A DNA stretch of 64,000 nucleotides from Muribaculaceae bacterium Isolate-002 (NCI) (lineage in GTDB: Bacteria; Bacteroidota; Bacteroidia; Bacteroidales; Muribaculaceae), in the NCBI GenBank assembly GCA_004102805.1, contig SCEG01000003.1, forward strand, positions 1-64,000. Reading direction: 5' to 3'. Numbering within the stretch: position 1 is the stretch's first letter; each line of letters begins with the position of its first letter. A program made the translations under genes and the position numbers. This document shows, one piece after another, positions 50,164 to 59,786 of this stretch. The notes below the pieces were generated by a model that was not told the DNA's origin, searched no databases, and was given only the letters and a program-made list of their open reading frames with translations.

Positions 50164-50751
50164 TTAAAGGCTGATAGATGCGTAAATCCCAGCGACCTCT
50201 TCTTGAGTGATTCCGATGTAAGTCTTGGTGACTTGAATGGAACTGTGATTGAGAATTTTGTTGAGGAGAATAAGACTTTCTGCGCTATGATTGTTGATGT
50301 CATATACATATCGACCGAAAGTCTTGCGGAATGTATGAGTAGAGAAGTTGTCAATTTTGATATGATACTTCTGCTTGAACTCTTTGAGCCTCATATTGAC
50401 CCATTGAATAGTCATAGGCTTGTCGCCGGAACTGGATGGCATTATATAGTCATTCTTATCCGGACACCCAAGCAGTTTCCATAGATTATCAAAATCTTTT
50501 TGGACTGAGGGGTTAAAAGGTATCTTGCGAGTCTTTTTAGTTTTCTGCTCGACTATGACAACCGATGAAACCCCAAGTATGTCGCGCCATCTGAAATTGA
50601 GAACATCTCCAGCTCGGCAAGCGGTACAAAACGAGAGGCGGGCGTACATCTCCCATCGATATTCACCGTTGTCGTGGAGGCAGTTCAACAATCTTACGAA
50701 CTCCTCATACGGGAGATGGTCGCTTGTTGTGAGTTGATTTTTCTTTGCCAT
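50164..50751 (-). CDS. Tyrosine recombinase/integrase
   Basis: The 195-residue protein has the full tyrosine recombinase signature: R46 in CTACRAGDVLNFRW, H139-x-x-R142 in STHTFRKTFGRYVY, H169 in NKILNHSSIQ, and nucleophile Y178 in VTKTYIGITQEE. It lacks an N-terminal arm-binding domain, so it is a minimal core-type recombinase like XerC-type dimer resolvers of phage-plasmids. It has its own promoter. Confidence 0.9.
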   Translation of the reverse strand: MAKKNQLTTSDHLPYEEFVRLLNCLHDNGEYRWEMYARLSFCTACRAGDVLNFRWRDILGVSSVVIVEQKTKKTRKIPFNPSVQKDFDNLWKLLGCPDKNDYIMPSSSGDKPMTIQWVNMRLKEFKQKYHIKIDNFSTHTFRKTFGRYVYDINNHSAESLILLNKILNHSSIQVTKTYIGITQEEVAGIYASISL

Positions 50752-50776
50752 ATAGTTGTACTTTCATTTTTGTGAT

Positions 50777-50808
50777 GCAAAGTTAGAAAATGAAATTGAT
50801 AACTCCAA
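50777..50808 (-). promoter_or_regulatory. Promoter of the recombinase gene
   Basis: Minus strand TAACTTTGC (50777-50785) with TTG at 50806-50808, spacing 20 bp, matching the Bacteroidetes consensus. Confidence 0.6.
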
Positions 50809-50861
50809 AAGATTTTATTAAAATATATCCTTTTGAGGTAATATAATTTTCAAGCGAACAG

Positions 50862-50900
50862 AAAACCACTGGCTAAGAATCAATCTAACAGCCAGTGGTT
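50862..50900 (-). terminator. Terminator of the ligase operon
   Basis: 11-bp perfect stem AACCACTGGCT / AGCCAGTGGTT with TTTTCT following on the minus strand. Confidence 0.85.
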
Positions 50901-50916
50901 CAGATGATAGAATGGA

Positions 50917-52881
50917 TTATAACGATTTGAATCCCTCAACAGTAAGAATGGGTATGTCAAGTGATTTGGCCTTTGACATCTTGCTGGAAGTGGAGTTTAT
51001 GTCTCCAACGATAAGATGGGTCGTTTTCTTTGAGACTCCGCTTACAACTTCGCCTCCTTGCGATACGATCTCATCTTCCAAACATTTGTCTCGGACTCCG
51101 GTAAAGCACACTTTCATTCCAGCGTACTTGTCTCCAACAGGTTTTGCCTTTTCTTCTGGTGGAAGGATTGTTAGTTTGTTTTCTGCAACAAAGTCGTAGA
51201 AAGGTACGATTCCTTTTAGGAACGATTGCATTGTTTTGTTCAGAGCAAGGAACTCTGGAGTCTGATCAAATCCAGCTTCGGTTTGTACGCAACCATTGAT
51301 GAAAGCAAATCTATCGCTATCGGATAAATCTGAAAGGATGGATTTGGCCTTGACTTGACCGATGCCAAGGAAGCAGTCGCTGGCGTGCATAAGTCGGGTA
51401 ACTTCGACCCCCTCACGAATCTTTTTGTTCGCATCGAGAATGACATTGGCAATTGAATCCCCAAAGCCATCAATGCGAACAATTTCTTCAAATGTGATGT
51501 CAAGGATTCTGCGCAACGTATTGTAACCGGCACGGAACAGCTTTGCAAGGGTTTCTTCGCCCATCTGCTCTGCATCAAGAGTAGAGTAGAAATGCACGAC
51601 CTTAGCCAAGGTGATGCCAGGACATTTGGGATTGGTGCAGATCAATTCAACTTTGGAGTCGTTCCACTTGGTCGGTTGACCGCAGTCTGGACAATATAGG
51701 AGGTTGTCGCGCTGTTCGCACATGACTTCACTTGATGCCTCTTTGATAACACTAAGAATTTTGGGAATGACGCCCCCTGAACGTGTAACGGATATGGTTG
51801 CGCCCTTACCGATGCTGTTTTCAAAGATATATTTAGCGTGGTAGCCTGTTGGATTCTCCATTGTGCAATCTCCAGTGTCAACGGCTTCTATATTGACCAC
51901 TGGTTTTAAGGCACCGGCTTTGCTTACTTTCCATTCAACGCCTTTTACTGTTGTGTCGAAGGCACCTGTGAAATCCGGATGTTTATAGGCGATTGCATAA
52001 AGAGGATTGCCAGTGGTCTGCTGTCTGCCGATAGCCTGCCAAAGGCTGAGGTCGTTTAGGTATATGACAAGCCCATCAATATAAACCTGCTCTTTCCAAT
52101 AGCTGAATAACTTAGCGAAGTATTCTTCATTAAGTTCAGCAACTGTTGCAATTTTGAATGGGAGCTCTTCGATGTCGGTATCTGGGTTGTGTGTTGGCGA
52201 TGGATTTAAGTCGGCAACATCGTAGAGGAAATCTGCATACGTTGCATAGTTGGAAAAAAGACTGTGCTGGTCGGCTCCATACACTACATAGGACGCACAT
52301 TCCAGAGCTTCAGTTGGTTCATCTCGGTTAATCAACCCTGCGATGGTATTTCTGGGAGATTTATAAGGAAGACCTTCTGGAGATAGCTGCCCTGCAAATT
52401 TTTCTTTCCAGTTGCTTGTCAGAAAAACCAATTCACCATAAGAATATTGGATTCCAGCACTTCCTAAGTCACTGAAAAATTTGCCCTTGTTGAAATGGGT
52501 GGTACAATCTTGCCCCTCATTTTCGGCTCCTCCGCGAGAATACGTTTTCCCACTGTTTTCATTGTGTAACCATGACACGCCATCGTACTTTGGGGTGATG
52601 ACTAATTTTGCTGTCTCTGGAATTGCCAATGAAGATAGCCATTGCTTTACTTCCGCAAGACTTTTTACTTTGTTGAGTGATTTCATTGGAATAGGCAATT
52701 TTCTTTTTCGCCCATTTCCGACTGGAGCTGGTTCTGCTGTAGAGAACCAGTCTGCCTCTGGCTCAAGCTGACGCCATTTTTCAAGTAGGGCATCATACTC
52801 AGCGTCGGACACTTCAGGGGTGCCTGCTCGATATAGAGCATTGAGGCGTTTGATTTCCTGTGCTAATTCTTGTTTATCCAT
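50917..52881 (-). CDS. ligA: NAD-dependent DNA ligase
   Basis: The 654-residue protein matches LigA. The N-terminal Ia domain has YDALLEKWRQLE. The adenylation motif is TPKYDGVSWL (catalytic Lys98), and later come GLVIYLNDLS and GVEWKVSKAGALKPVV. The Cys4 zinc finger is YCPDCGQPTKW...ICTNPKCPG, then helix-hairpin-helix repeats and a C-terminal BRCT (KVCFTGVRDKCLEDEIVSQG). Near full length (E. coli 671). It seals nicks, likely in phage replication. The dUTPase gene lies 55 bp upstream. Confidence 0.95.
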   Translation of the reverse strand: MDKQELAQEIKRLNALYRAGTPEVSDAEYDALLEKWRQLEPEADWFSTAEPAPVGNGRKRKLPIPMKSLNKVKSLAEVKQWLSSLAIPETAKLVITPKYDGVSWLHNENSGKTYSRGGAENEGQDCTTHFNKGKFFSDLGSAGIQYSYGELVFLTSNWKEKFAGQLSPEGLPYKSPRNTIAGLINRDEPTEALECASYVVYGADQHSLFSNYATYADFLYDVADLNPSPTHNPDTDIEELPFKIATVAELNEEYFAKLFSYWKEQVYIDGLVIYLNDLSLWQAIGRQQTTGNPLYAIAYKHPDFTGAFDTTVKGVEWKVSKAGALKPVVNIEAVDTGDCTMENPTGYHAKYIFENSIGKGATISVTRSGGVIPKILSVIKEASSEVMCEQRDNLLYCPDCGQPTKWNDSKVELICTNPKCPGITLAKVVHFYSTLDAEQMGEETLAKLFRAGYNTLRRILDITFEEIVRIDGFGDSIANVILDANKKIREGVEVTRLMHASDCFLGIGQVKAKSILSDLSDSDRFAFINGCVQTEAGFDQTPEFLALNKTMQSFLKGIVPFYDFVAENKLTILPPEEKAKPVGDKYAGMKVCFTGVRDKCLEDEIVSQGGEVVSGVSKKTTHLIVGDINSTSSKMSKAKSLDIPILTVEGFKSL

Positions 52882-52936
52882 ATTTGTTAAAGTATGGGCG
52901 CACCACCGAAGCGATGCGCCCGATTAGAGTGAATGG

Positions 52937-53410
52937 TTAGTGAGTGCCGGTTGAGCCGAAGCCTCCGGTGCCACGTTCAGTGTCATCGAGTTCTTCTACT
53001 TCGATGATTTCCTCTTCAGAGTGCTGGAGGATCACCATTTGAGCAATGCGAGCTCCTTGCGTGATAAGAAATGGGCGCGGCTCACGACTATACACGATAA
53101 CACCTACTCCGTTGCGATAATCAGAGTCAACGGTACCTTGTATCACATCTGCATCCACGCGGAGTGGTTCCGGACTGAATTTATTGGGTGCCATCAGCAC
53201 ATGTCCTTCAAAGCCATTGGCAGAGAACCCGGATCGCGGTCGCAGGTGTGCGTGTTTGCCTTTGTCAAGCGACATGGCAAATTCAAGTGGCACGACATTG
53301 CGACCGGGGAAGATGATTGTGTCTTTTGGCACGTAAAGATCGTAACCGGCGGCTTCATCACTACCTTTGGTGGGAATCTTTGCGCCGGATGAGAGCAGTT
53401 TGATTTTCAT
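52937..53410 (-). CDS. dut: dUTP diphosphatase
   Basis: The 157-residue protein carries the dUTPase motifs: DEAAGYDLYVP (I), LRPRSGFSANGFEGH (II), QGTVDSDYRNGVGVIVY (III), ARIAQMVILQH (IV) and GTGGFGSTG (V). It cleaves dUTP to dUMP as a trimer and limits uracil in phage DNA. Coupled by 4-bp overlap to the NUMOD-like gene. Confidence 0.95.
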   Translation of the reverse strand: MKIKLLSSGAKIPTKGSDEAAGYDLYVPKDTIIFPGRNVVPLEFAMSLDKGKHAHLRPRSGFSANGFEGHVLMAPNKFSPEPLRVDADVIQGTVDSDYRNGVGVIVYSREPRPFLITQGARIAQMVILQHSEEEIIEVEELDDTERGTGGFGSTGTH

Positions 53411-53754
53411 TTCTTCTGAGTTTTATGGGATTTGTTGTACTTCATGCCCTTACGAGACATATTTGCCGTTGGGTAGTAGGTTCGGGTTACTCCACACATC
53501 TCATCATAATCTTCCAGTCGAAGATTTCCATAATCGCTGTCCTCGATTTCAATGTCTGGTGCAAGGAAGCGAACATAGAGTCCACAACTCGAAATGCACT
53601 GACCTACGCAGGCTTGGTGGATTGATGAGTTTGAGGTTCCAAATGCTGATGCCATTGCTGTCAACGAATGGAAATAGGCCACTAAACGTTTTAGGGGATT
53701 GAATACCAGTACCGGACTACCGGTTTTGTTAATGCGTGATTTTTTCATAGTCAC
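53407..53754 (-). CDS. NUMOD-like small protein
   Basis: 115 residues. SPVLVFNPLKRLVAYFHSLT then AMASAFGTSNSSIHQACVG is the NUMOD1-type beta-hairpin/HTH module found in homing nucleases and related phage proteins. No nuclease domain is attached. The C-terminus is basic (MKYNKSHKTQKK). Confidence 0.6.
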   Translation of the reverse strand: MTMKKSRINKTGSPVLVFNPLKRLVAYFHSLTAMASAFGTSNSSIHQACVGQCISSCGLYVRFLAPDIEIEDSDYGNLRLEDYDEMCGVTRTYYPTANMSRKGMKYNKSHKTQKK

Positions 53755-54184
53755 TTATCGCTGTTAAGACTTTACTTGACAAGCGGCTTCGTGCCGCCGA
53801 CAAGAGGTATGTGTCTGAAACAGCTACCCCATGTGCGAATAGTTCAAATGTCCGGTCGCACATATATGCAAGAAAGTCGGGTTCGACAAATGCTATGAAC
53901 AGGAACACGAATGTTCCATCAATTAGATAGTGCCCTTCTTCGTTGATTAAGCAGACTTGATTCGGGTCAATTTCATAGGTATCGCACAACGCTTTAATTT
54001 GGTAGCGATACTGAGTGAAGAATGGCTGTATGGGCATTGGATCTGTCATCTTCGACAGATAATGTGTCGCATCAAAGTAAGAGCGCCCAGCTTCACTTTG
54101 GCCAAAGAGCAGGTTTGGGAACTCAGGAAAGGACTGCTCTTCACACTTTAATTTGATTTCGCCTTTCCCGGACTGCCCCAACAT
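53729..54184 (-). CDS. Unknown phage protein
   Basis: 151 residues. Opens MLGQSGKGEIKLKCEEQSFP and has QTEYRYQIKALCD-like helices. It overlaps both neighbours, including the 184-residue gene by 1 bp, so the three are one operon. Not recognised. Confidence 0.6.
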   Translation of the reverse strand: MLGQSGKGEIKLKCEEQSFPEFPNLLFGQSEAGRSYFDATHYLSKMTDPMPIQPFFTQYRYQIKALCDTYEIDPNQVCLINEEGHYLIDGTFVFLFIAFVEPDFLAYMCDRTFELFAHGVAVSDTYLLSAARSRLSSKVLTAISDYEKITH

Positions 54185-54738
54185 TAGTTGAGGTCGAAAT
54201 CACGAACCTTATCCTTATGTACGTCAAGGGGCCAATAAATAGCTTCTGCCTTGTCAAATTTAGCGTCTCGTATGACGAAATCGCTCATCGTTTTTTTGAG
54301 GTGGTCACTGATGCGCTTGGTTGCATCTGCGTTAGATTCTGCCGGTGTATAGAACACTTCGGTAGTCTGTTTCTCTTTAGCGGTCTTTTCATCAATTGTG
54401 ATGAAGATGACTTTGACTGCATACAGGCCAACACCAGAAGTCTCTTCCTCTTCAAAATAATTGCACACAAACCCTTTCACAGAGTCGCGTTCCGAATGTG
54501 CAAGTATGTCATTGAACAGAACATCCGGCACCTTGGTTTTGATGATTTCGTAAGAGACACTTCCGAACTGTGTGCGGTTATAAGAATCAATAATCTCATG
54601 TACCAAGGTTTCAACCTCAGTGTAGCAGGTCGCAAGAACCAGCTCCTCGATTTTCTTTCTTTCCAACGCACCGCCTGGAGTAGTCTCAGCAAGAAACTCC
54701 GTTTTTACGCGGAAATAGCTTTGAGTTTTTTCTTCCAT
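54184..54738 (-). CDS. Unknown phage protein
   Basis: 184 residues. EKKTQSYFRVKTEFLAETTP-type opening, then YEIIKTKVPDVLFNDILAH and a beta strand pair (LYAVKVIFITIDEKTAKEKQ). First gene of the operon leading to dUTPase, with a promoter 40 bp upstream. No family known. Confidence 0.65.
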   Translation of the reverse strand: MEEKTQSYFRVKTEFLAETTPGGALERKKIEELVLATCYTEVETLVHEIIDSYNRTQFGSVSYEIIKTKVPDVLFNDILAHSERDSVKGFVCNYFEEEETSGVGLYAVKVIFITIDEKTAKEKQTTEVFYTPAESNADATKRISDHLKKTMSDFVIRDAKFDKAEAIYWPLDVHKDKVRDFDLN

Positions 54739-54775
54739 ATTGGTTTTTTATTTGGTAAGTAAATTATTTGTCGAT

Positions 54776-54806
54776 GCAAAGGTAGTCAAAATTTTCATAA
54801 GTACAA
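54776..54806 (-). promoter_or_regulatory. Promoter of the 54.7-50.9 kb replication operon
   Basis: Minus strand TACCTTTGC at 54776-54784 and TTG at 54804-54806, spacing 19 bp. It points at the 184-residue gene and onward to dUTPase and ligase. Confidence 0.6.
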
Positions 54807-54986
54807 TAATGAAAATAATCTTTTTATATTAAAATAATTCTGTTTATACTGAATATCAATTATTTACAATCGGAATTTTTAACAATGCAAGTTTAGTCAA
54901 CTAACCACATTCGGACTTTTGAGAACTTTGACAGAAAACTAAATAGGTGGCGATACTCTATTCTTCATAAAGAAAACTCGCTAACT
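54807..54986. other. AT-rich divergent junction before the structural block
   Basis: About 180 bp of AT-rich DNA between the divergent operons. No recognisable TAnnTTTG box faces the portal gene, so late genes may use a phage-specific promoter. AAAGAAAACTCGC precedes the portal ATG. Confidence 0.4.
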
Positions 54987-56306
54987 ATGGCAAATTCAGA
55001 AGTATCAGATAAAGAACTTGTCACTCATCAGCTGGAAGCGACCTTTGCAACCAGTAAGAAGAGTGTGCAAGAATATGTCCGAGAGATTGAGCGTCGTTGT
55101 CGCTTCCAGTCATCCTATCGGCACCTTCAGAACGGCACTATATTAGATGACCGTAGTCGTCTTATCGATATTTATGAGGCGTGTGTTCAACAGGACGCAC
55201 ACCTCCGGGGTGTGCTCGAAACTCTCTTTTCGCAGATTGTTGGTGAGCGATTTATGATGGCTAAGCAAAATGAGAAGGGTAAATATGCCAAAGACATCGC
55301 AGCTACTCGCAAAATACAAACTACAGAGTTCTTAAAAATCATTCATGGTATAGCTGAATCCAAACTTTACGGCTATACTGGATTAGAATTTTATGTGGAT
55401 CCCAAGAAAGAGCATGGCGGTCTAACGGTCAATTATGTTGAGCGACGCAATATACTGGCTGACCAGAATCGTATAGTTCGACGCCAAGGTATCTGGATGC
55501 CTCATTGGAACTTTGATGACCCGAAATATGCAGATAACTATGTTCTGATTAACAGTGGCGATCTGGGCTTGTTTTCAGCTGTGGCTCCTTTGATTTTGGC
55601 AAAGAAGTTTACATTTGCCAACTATGTCAACTTTTCCCATACCTACGGACAGCCTATCATTCATGGTAAAACAGAGTCGGAGAATACAGTGGACCGTAAA
55701 CGCATGGCAAATGATATTGCCGGGGCTGCACAAAATAAGGTGATTGTAACGGGTCTCAATGATGAGGTTGATATTAAGACGTTTACCATGTCCAACTCCG
55801 AGCATGTGTTTACCGGTCTAATCTCTATTGTTGATAAGGATGTGTCGAACCTGATTCTTGGTTCTGAATCAATGGCCGGTGCCACACAATCTTATGTGGG
55901 AGCAACACGTGCGCATGAAAATATTTTCCGTGACCGCATTGAAGTTTACCGAGATTACATTGAGTTAGTGATGAATGAGTCAATCATCCCCAGACTCGTG
56001 AAACTTGGTTATCTCCCATCTGGACTTGAGTTCAAATATGCGAAACGTATCGAGATGTCTGATGAAGACCGTATTCGTCTCTTCCAAAATCTGACAGCTT
56101 CTTGGGAGATGGATCCGGAAACTATTGAACAAGAGTTTGGTGTAAAAGTCAAACGACAGCTTAATGTGATGACAGGTGTTCCTGGCGCCACATCAAGCTG
56201 TGGCTCATCAGGCGAATATGGACATAGACGTTTGACTGATGAAGAGTATTACAGACGTTATGGACATGCGCGTGAAACCACAAATTTTCTTCGGGAGAGG
56301 GAGTAA
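54987..56306 (+). CDS. Phage portal protein (DUF935, Mu gp29-like)
   Basis: The 439-residue protein matches the DUF935 portal family: IDIYEACVQQDAHLRGVLET, then IAESKLYGYTGLEFYVDP, YGQPIIHGKTESENTVDRKR, and LGSESMAGATQSYVGATRAH near residue 290. It forms the dodecameric DNA entry ring of the capsid. It starts the plus-strand structural block. An A-AAT-TTT heptamer close to its 3' end (56282-56288) could shift ribosomes into the F-like frame. Confidence 0.9.
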   Translation: MANSEVSDKELVTHQLEATFATSKKSVQEYVREIERRCRFQSSYRHLQNGTILDDRSRLIDIYEACVQQDAHLRGVLETLFSQIVGERFMMAKQNEKGKYAKDIAATRKIQTTEFLKIIHGIAESKLYGYTGLEFYVDPKKEHGGLTVNYVERRNILADQNRIVRRQGIWMPHWNFDDPKYADNYVLINSGDLGLFSAVAPLILAKKFTFANYVNFSHTYGQPIIHGKTESENTVDRKRMANDIAGAAQNKVIVTGLNDEVDIKTFTMSNSEHVFTGLISIVDKDVSNLILGSESMAGATQSYVGATRAHENIFRDRIEVYRDYIELVMNESIIPRLVKLGYLPSGLEFKYAKRIEMSDEDRIRLFQNLTASWEMDPETIEQEFGVKVKRQLNVMTGVPGATSSCGSSGEYGHRRLTDEEYYRRYGHARETTNFLRERE

Positions 56307-56389
56307 CAGGTCCGGCTCCACTCTCCAATATCGTTGCATGGCGTAAACCTGACGATGACCAGGATCGACATAAAAATGAGGTAGCAGTA

Positions 56390-57199
56390 TTGCTATCTCT
56401 CTTTCACGGTTTTGTTCTAAGCATGGTCGGTCAAGATAGAGAATGGGATTCTCTTGAAGAATTGATGAAAGCAAGGGCTGATATTGCCATTCAGCGTGCG
56501 CTGTCTGGATTTGGAATAGATTATGATGATGCTATAGAACTGATACGCAACGCTGATAATCTTGATAACGAACAAAGTGTTCAGCGTAACATCATCATGG
56601 CAGCAGTCAGCAATCTTGTGGATTTCTCGGTTGTAGAAGAGTATCAAATGGCTGATGATATGGCTGAACTGGAGTCTTCATTGAGTGAAGATGAGGTAGA
56701 AGAAATGGACGAGGAAGATTGGTTCAATTTGTACCTCCCAGTGTTTAGGCGATTCAATGACACCTATATGCGCACTGAGAATCAAGATGCTGAGTATGCA
56801 ATGATTGTAGCAGCGTGGTTTGCTACAATTAAAAATGAAACTGTCTTGATGTATATGACTCAGGGCGATGAACGAGTTCGTCCGTGGCATTTGCAATATG
56901 AGGGTTATACAGCTCCTAAGTCAAGTTTCCCGGCATGGCTGATACCTCCTATTGAGCATCAGTGCAGATGCTATTTAGTGGAAGACACTGCATCTGTAAT
57001 TGGTTCGATGAAAGCTGCTGCATCCGTGCCAGAGATGCCTGAGTGGTTTAATCGAACCTTCAAAGAGAGCGTCGCTTTAGGTGGACGTATCTTCTCAGAT
57101 GAGCATCCATATTTTCAAGTTGATGAGCGGCACGTCGGTCGGCTCAATGCCATAGCACAAAGGATCAAAGATTACTATTTCAATAATGCCAAAGGTTAA
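56390..57199 (+). CDS. Mu F-like head morphogenesis protein
   Basis: 269 residues from a TTG. The C-terminal half has the F-like signature: VLMYMTQGDERVRPWHLQYE, then WLIPPIEHQCRCYLVEDTA. The N-terminal half is helical and acidic. No ATG lies at the natural N-terminus: 34 good-looking codons open upstream (GVTGPAPLSNIVAWRKPDDD). The protein therefore begins at a non-ATG codon or by frameshift from the portal gene; ATG 56423 is another start. These proteins sit with the portal and help head assembly. Confidence 0.8.
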   Translation: MLSLFHGFVLSMVGQDREWDSLEELMKARADIAIQRALSGFGIDYDDAIELIRNADNLDNEQSVQRNIIMAAVSNLVDFSVVEEYQMADDMAELESSLSEDEVEEMDEEDWFNLYLPVFRRFNDTYMRTENQDAEYAMIVAAWFATIKNETVLMYMTQGDERVRPWHLQYEGYTAPKSSFPAWLIPPIEHQCRCYLVEDTASVIGSMKAAASVPEMPEWFNRTFKESVALGGRIFSDEHPYFQVDERHVGRLNAIAQRIKDYYFNNAKG

Positions 57200-57719
57200 T
57201 AGAGGAATACCATTGACGCCGCAACAGTGGATTGCTCAATGGCAACCACTTCCGCATCAATTTGACTTGAATATCTGGAATTTTCAAGTGTCTGTCGGCC
57301 AATCTGCGGTGGACATCTTCCAAAAGTCTTTTGACATAAAACGCTTCAATTCAAAAGGAAGTGTGGTTTGGCACCACAGGCCAAAACGAAATAAGGGAGG
57401 ATATACAATTGGTGGTCTGGTGGAATCACGCTCTTTGCGGAACTCTATAGTTTACGAGACAGAATCTTACAATCGCGCAAGAGGACGTGTAAAAGTCTTC
57501 ACCGACCCGTCTGCCTTTGGTGGTACATATAGCCATCGTGGATTTTGTTTTGCCGCAGTACACAATTCTGATGATCCATCAGTAAGAACTGGAAGGGTGG
57601 CCAATATGCCACAGCGCCAATTTATGCCGACAGAGAAAAATGATTCCTCGGTAATGAATGACAAACTGAGGGAATTGAATAATATGATATTTAGAAGCTT
57701 CCCAGGTGTAAGACGATGA
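57186..57719 (+). CDS. Phage virion morphogenesis / tail completion-like protein
   Basis: 177 residues: DLNIWNFQVSVGQSAVDIFQ, then SRSLRNSIVYETESYNRARG and NMPQRQFMPTEKNDSSVM. The PxRQF(I/M) motif near the C-terminus is typical of Mu gpG/virion morphogenesis (PF05069-like) proteins. It overlaps neighbours by 14 and 4 bp. Confidence 0.65.
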   Translation: MPKVNRGIPLTPQQWIAQWQPLPHQFDLNIWNFQVSVGQSAVDIFQKSFDIKRFNSKGSVVWHHRPKRNKGGYTIGGLVESRSLRNSIVYETESYNRARGRVKVFTDPSAFGGTYSHRGFCFAAVHNSDDPSVRTGRVANMPQRQFMPTEKNDSSVMNDKLRELNNMIFRSFPGVRR

Positions 57720-58447
57720 TAGTTGATAAAAAAGAGAAACCAGGAAAACCGGTTGAACCCACAGTTCCGGTTGAGCCACCTGTTGTCGAACTCGATGAGA
57801 TTCAAGAGGCTGTTGAGACCAATGTTATGATTGAGTCTTATAAAGCTGTCCGCAAAATATTAGAGTCTATCAAGAAAGACCCGAAAGACCCTAACAGCCC
57901 CCCATTATTCAGAACTATAAAATTAGATAATGGGCAACTGAATCGAATCAAGAATAACAGTGCCAATAAAGAATACGGTATTTTATTCCCTGCGGTATTC
58001 ATTCATTATATCAATATTTATTACAATGTTGGTACATCGAATATTGCTGAGGGAAAAGGCACGATGCGCATACACTATGTTCTTAATCGACTGAACAACA
58101 GTGATGATGAGGTTGAGTGTGAAGGGTTAGCTGTATATAAACGAATTGTTGATGCCATTGAATCTCAGAAGGCTCAGTTTCCAGCATTAGTACAACGCTT
58201 TCAACTGGAATATTGGGACCAGCCGCTTACATTTGATGATGCCCTTCAACCATATTGGATTGATTATCAGATATGGTTTCAAGATTTTACATCATACGCA
58301 TACAAGAACTATGTTGACGTCTATGCAACAGTGCCTCCGTTTACACAGCCGAGTGATCAGAATGAAATAGCGAATCCGGACAATATGCCAAATCACGAGA
58401 CCCCTAAGTTTGAGGATATTGCTGGATTTGTTGAACCAGGAACGTGA
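57716..58447 (+). CDS. Putative tail terminator-type protein
   Basis: 243 residues. The proline-rich N-terminus (KPGKPVEPTVPVEPPVVELD) is followed by an alpha/beta domain (LFPAVFIHYINIYYNVGTSN, WIDYQIWFQDFTSYAYKNYV). Its place between the virion morphogenesis and protease genes suits a tail terminator or neck protein. The assignment is by position and length. Confidence 0.5.
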   Translation: MIVDKKEKPGKPVEPTVPVEPPVVELDEIQEAVETNVMIESYKAVRKILESIKKDPKDPNSPPLFRTIKLDNGQLNRIKNNSANKEYGILFPAVFIHYINIYYNVGTSNIAEGKGTMRIHYVLNRLNNSDDEVECEGLAVYKRIVDAIESQKAQFPALVQRFQLEYWDQPLTFDDALQPYWIDYQIWFQDFTSYAYKNYVDVYATVPPFTQPSDQNEIANPDNMPNHETPKFEDIAGFVEPGT

Positions 58448-59769
58448 TTTACCCCCAATCAGTTGGTCTTCTTCTATTCTTGGGAAAAGACCAACTGATA
58501 ATGGACGTAGAAAATTTGAAATATGTAGTTGGGCGAGCCGAGCAAGGCCAACCCGCTATTATCCGCTTCTTTACAGCAGTGGATGAACGCAGCGTCCAGA
58601 GTTTTAACGATGAGTTTCTTTGGCTACAAGACTATGTGAAGCCATCGAAAATTATCGTGATGATTAACTCTGAAGGCGGGTCGGTATTGTACGGAATGAG
58701 TACATTCTCAATCATACGATCTTGCCCGATTGAAGTCGATTGCGTCATTGAAGGCATTGCTGCTTCAATGGGAAGCATTATTTGGGCTGCTGGTGATAAT
58801 CTCTTTATGCACGATTATTCGTTGCTGATGATTCACAATCCATTCAATTGCAAAATTGAAGATGCAGACCCATCGGTAAAACAAACCGTAGAAGCGTTTC
58901 GCTCTCAGCTTGCCACAATTTACACAAAGCGTTTCGGCTTGGCAAAAGAAAAAGTTGAAGCCATTATGAACGGTGAGGGAGACGCTGATGGAACATTTTT
59001 CAGTGCAAAAGAGGCTGTGAAAGCTGGATTTCTCCCTGCGGAAAATGTAATCAAGACCTCCAAAAAAGTCCGGGACAAAGTTAAGAGTCAACTTGAAGGC
59101 GTCGAAGATGCCGCCTCAATGCGTGATATAATGTCTTCTGTCTCAGCTGAAATTGAAGAAAATAAACTTCTGGAAGCTCTGGAAGCTATTCGTAATCGAA
59201 AGGACAATTCACAAATCCAAGAACCACATAAAATGGAAAATCACGAAACATTCAATTTCGACGCCGTATGTGCGAAGCTTGGACTCGCGAAGGACACTCC
59301 GACCACAGCGATTGATGCTCGTATTGCCGAGTTGATCAACACAGAGGCAACCCTGAAAACTGTACAGGGTGAGCTTGCTGAAACCAAGATCAAACTCAAG
59401 GGTAAGGAAGCCGAACTCGCCAATGTTCAGAGCGAACTGAAAGAGACCAAAGATTCGCTTCAGGTGTACAAAGATGCCGAGCAAAAAGCTCGCGAGGCTG
59501 AGATTCTGGCTGTCGTTGACGCCGCTATCGAGGCTGGCAAAATTGAGGCTTCTGCAAAGGACGCTTGGGTGACGATGGCGCAAAGCAACTTCGACACCGT
59601 AAAAGCCACTCTTGCATCAATCCAGGCACGAGAGAAAATCACAGAGGAAATCGCTAAAGACCCGGAGAATGTGTCTCATATCGAGGACACTATGAAAGAT
59701 GTGGATGCGCAGATGAAGCAGGCCATCAAGGATCATCTGGGTGAGGTGAAATTCGAGAAATTTGACTAA
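58444..59769 (+). CDS. ClpP-type head maturation protease fused to scaffold
   Basis: The 441-residue protein has a ClpP-like protease (residues about 20-200: IVMINSEGGSVLYGMSTFSI, CVIEGIAASMGSIIWAAGD with nucleophile Ser, LLMIHNPFNCKIED with His). A coiled-coil scaffold follows (TVQGELAETKIKLKGKEAEL, then DSLQVYKDAEQKAREAEI). An internal ATG at 59233 could give scaffold alone. Start is GTG at 58444, overlapping the previous stop; ATG 58501 is the alternative. Confidence 0.85.
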   Translation: MIYPQSVGLLLFLGKDQLIMDVENLKYVVGRAEQGQPAIIRFFTAVDERSVQSFNDEFLWLQDYVKPSKIIVMINSEGGSVLYGMSTFSIIRSCPIEVDCVIEGIAASMGSIIWAAGDNLFMHDYSLLMIHNPFNCKIEDADPSVKQTVEAFRSQLATIYTKRFGLAKEKVEAIMNGEGDADGTFFSAKEAVKAGFLPAENVIKTSKKVRDKVKSQLEGVEDAASMRDIMSSVSAEIEENKLLEALEAIRNRKDNSQIQEPHKMENHETFNFDAVCAKLGLAKDTPTTAIDARIAELINTEATLKTVQGELAETKIKLKGKEAELANVQSELKETKDSLQVYKDAEQKAREAEILAVVDAAIEAGKIEASAKDAWVTMAQSNFDTVKATLASIQAREKITEEIAKDPENVSHIEDTMKDVDAQMKQAIKDHLGEVKFEKFD

Positions 59770-59786
59770 TCCCCAACAAAACCAAT

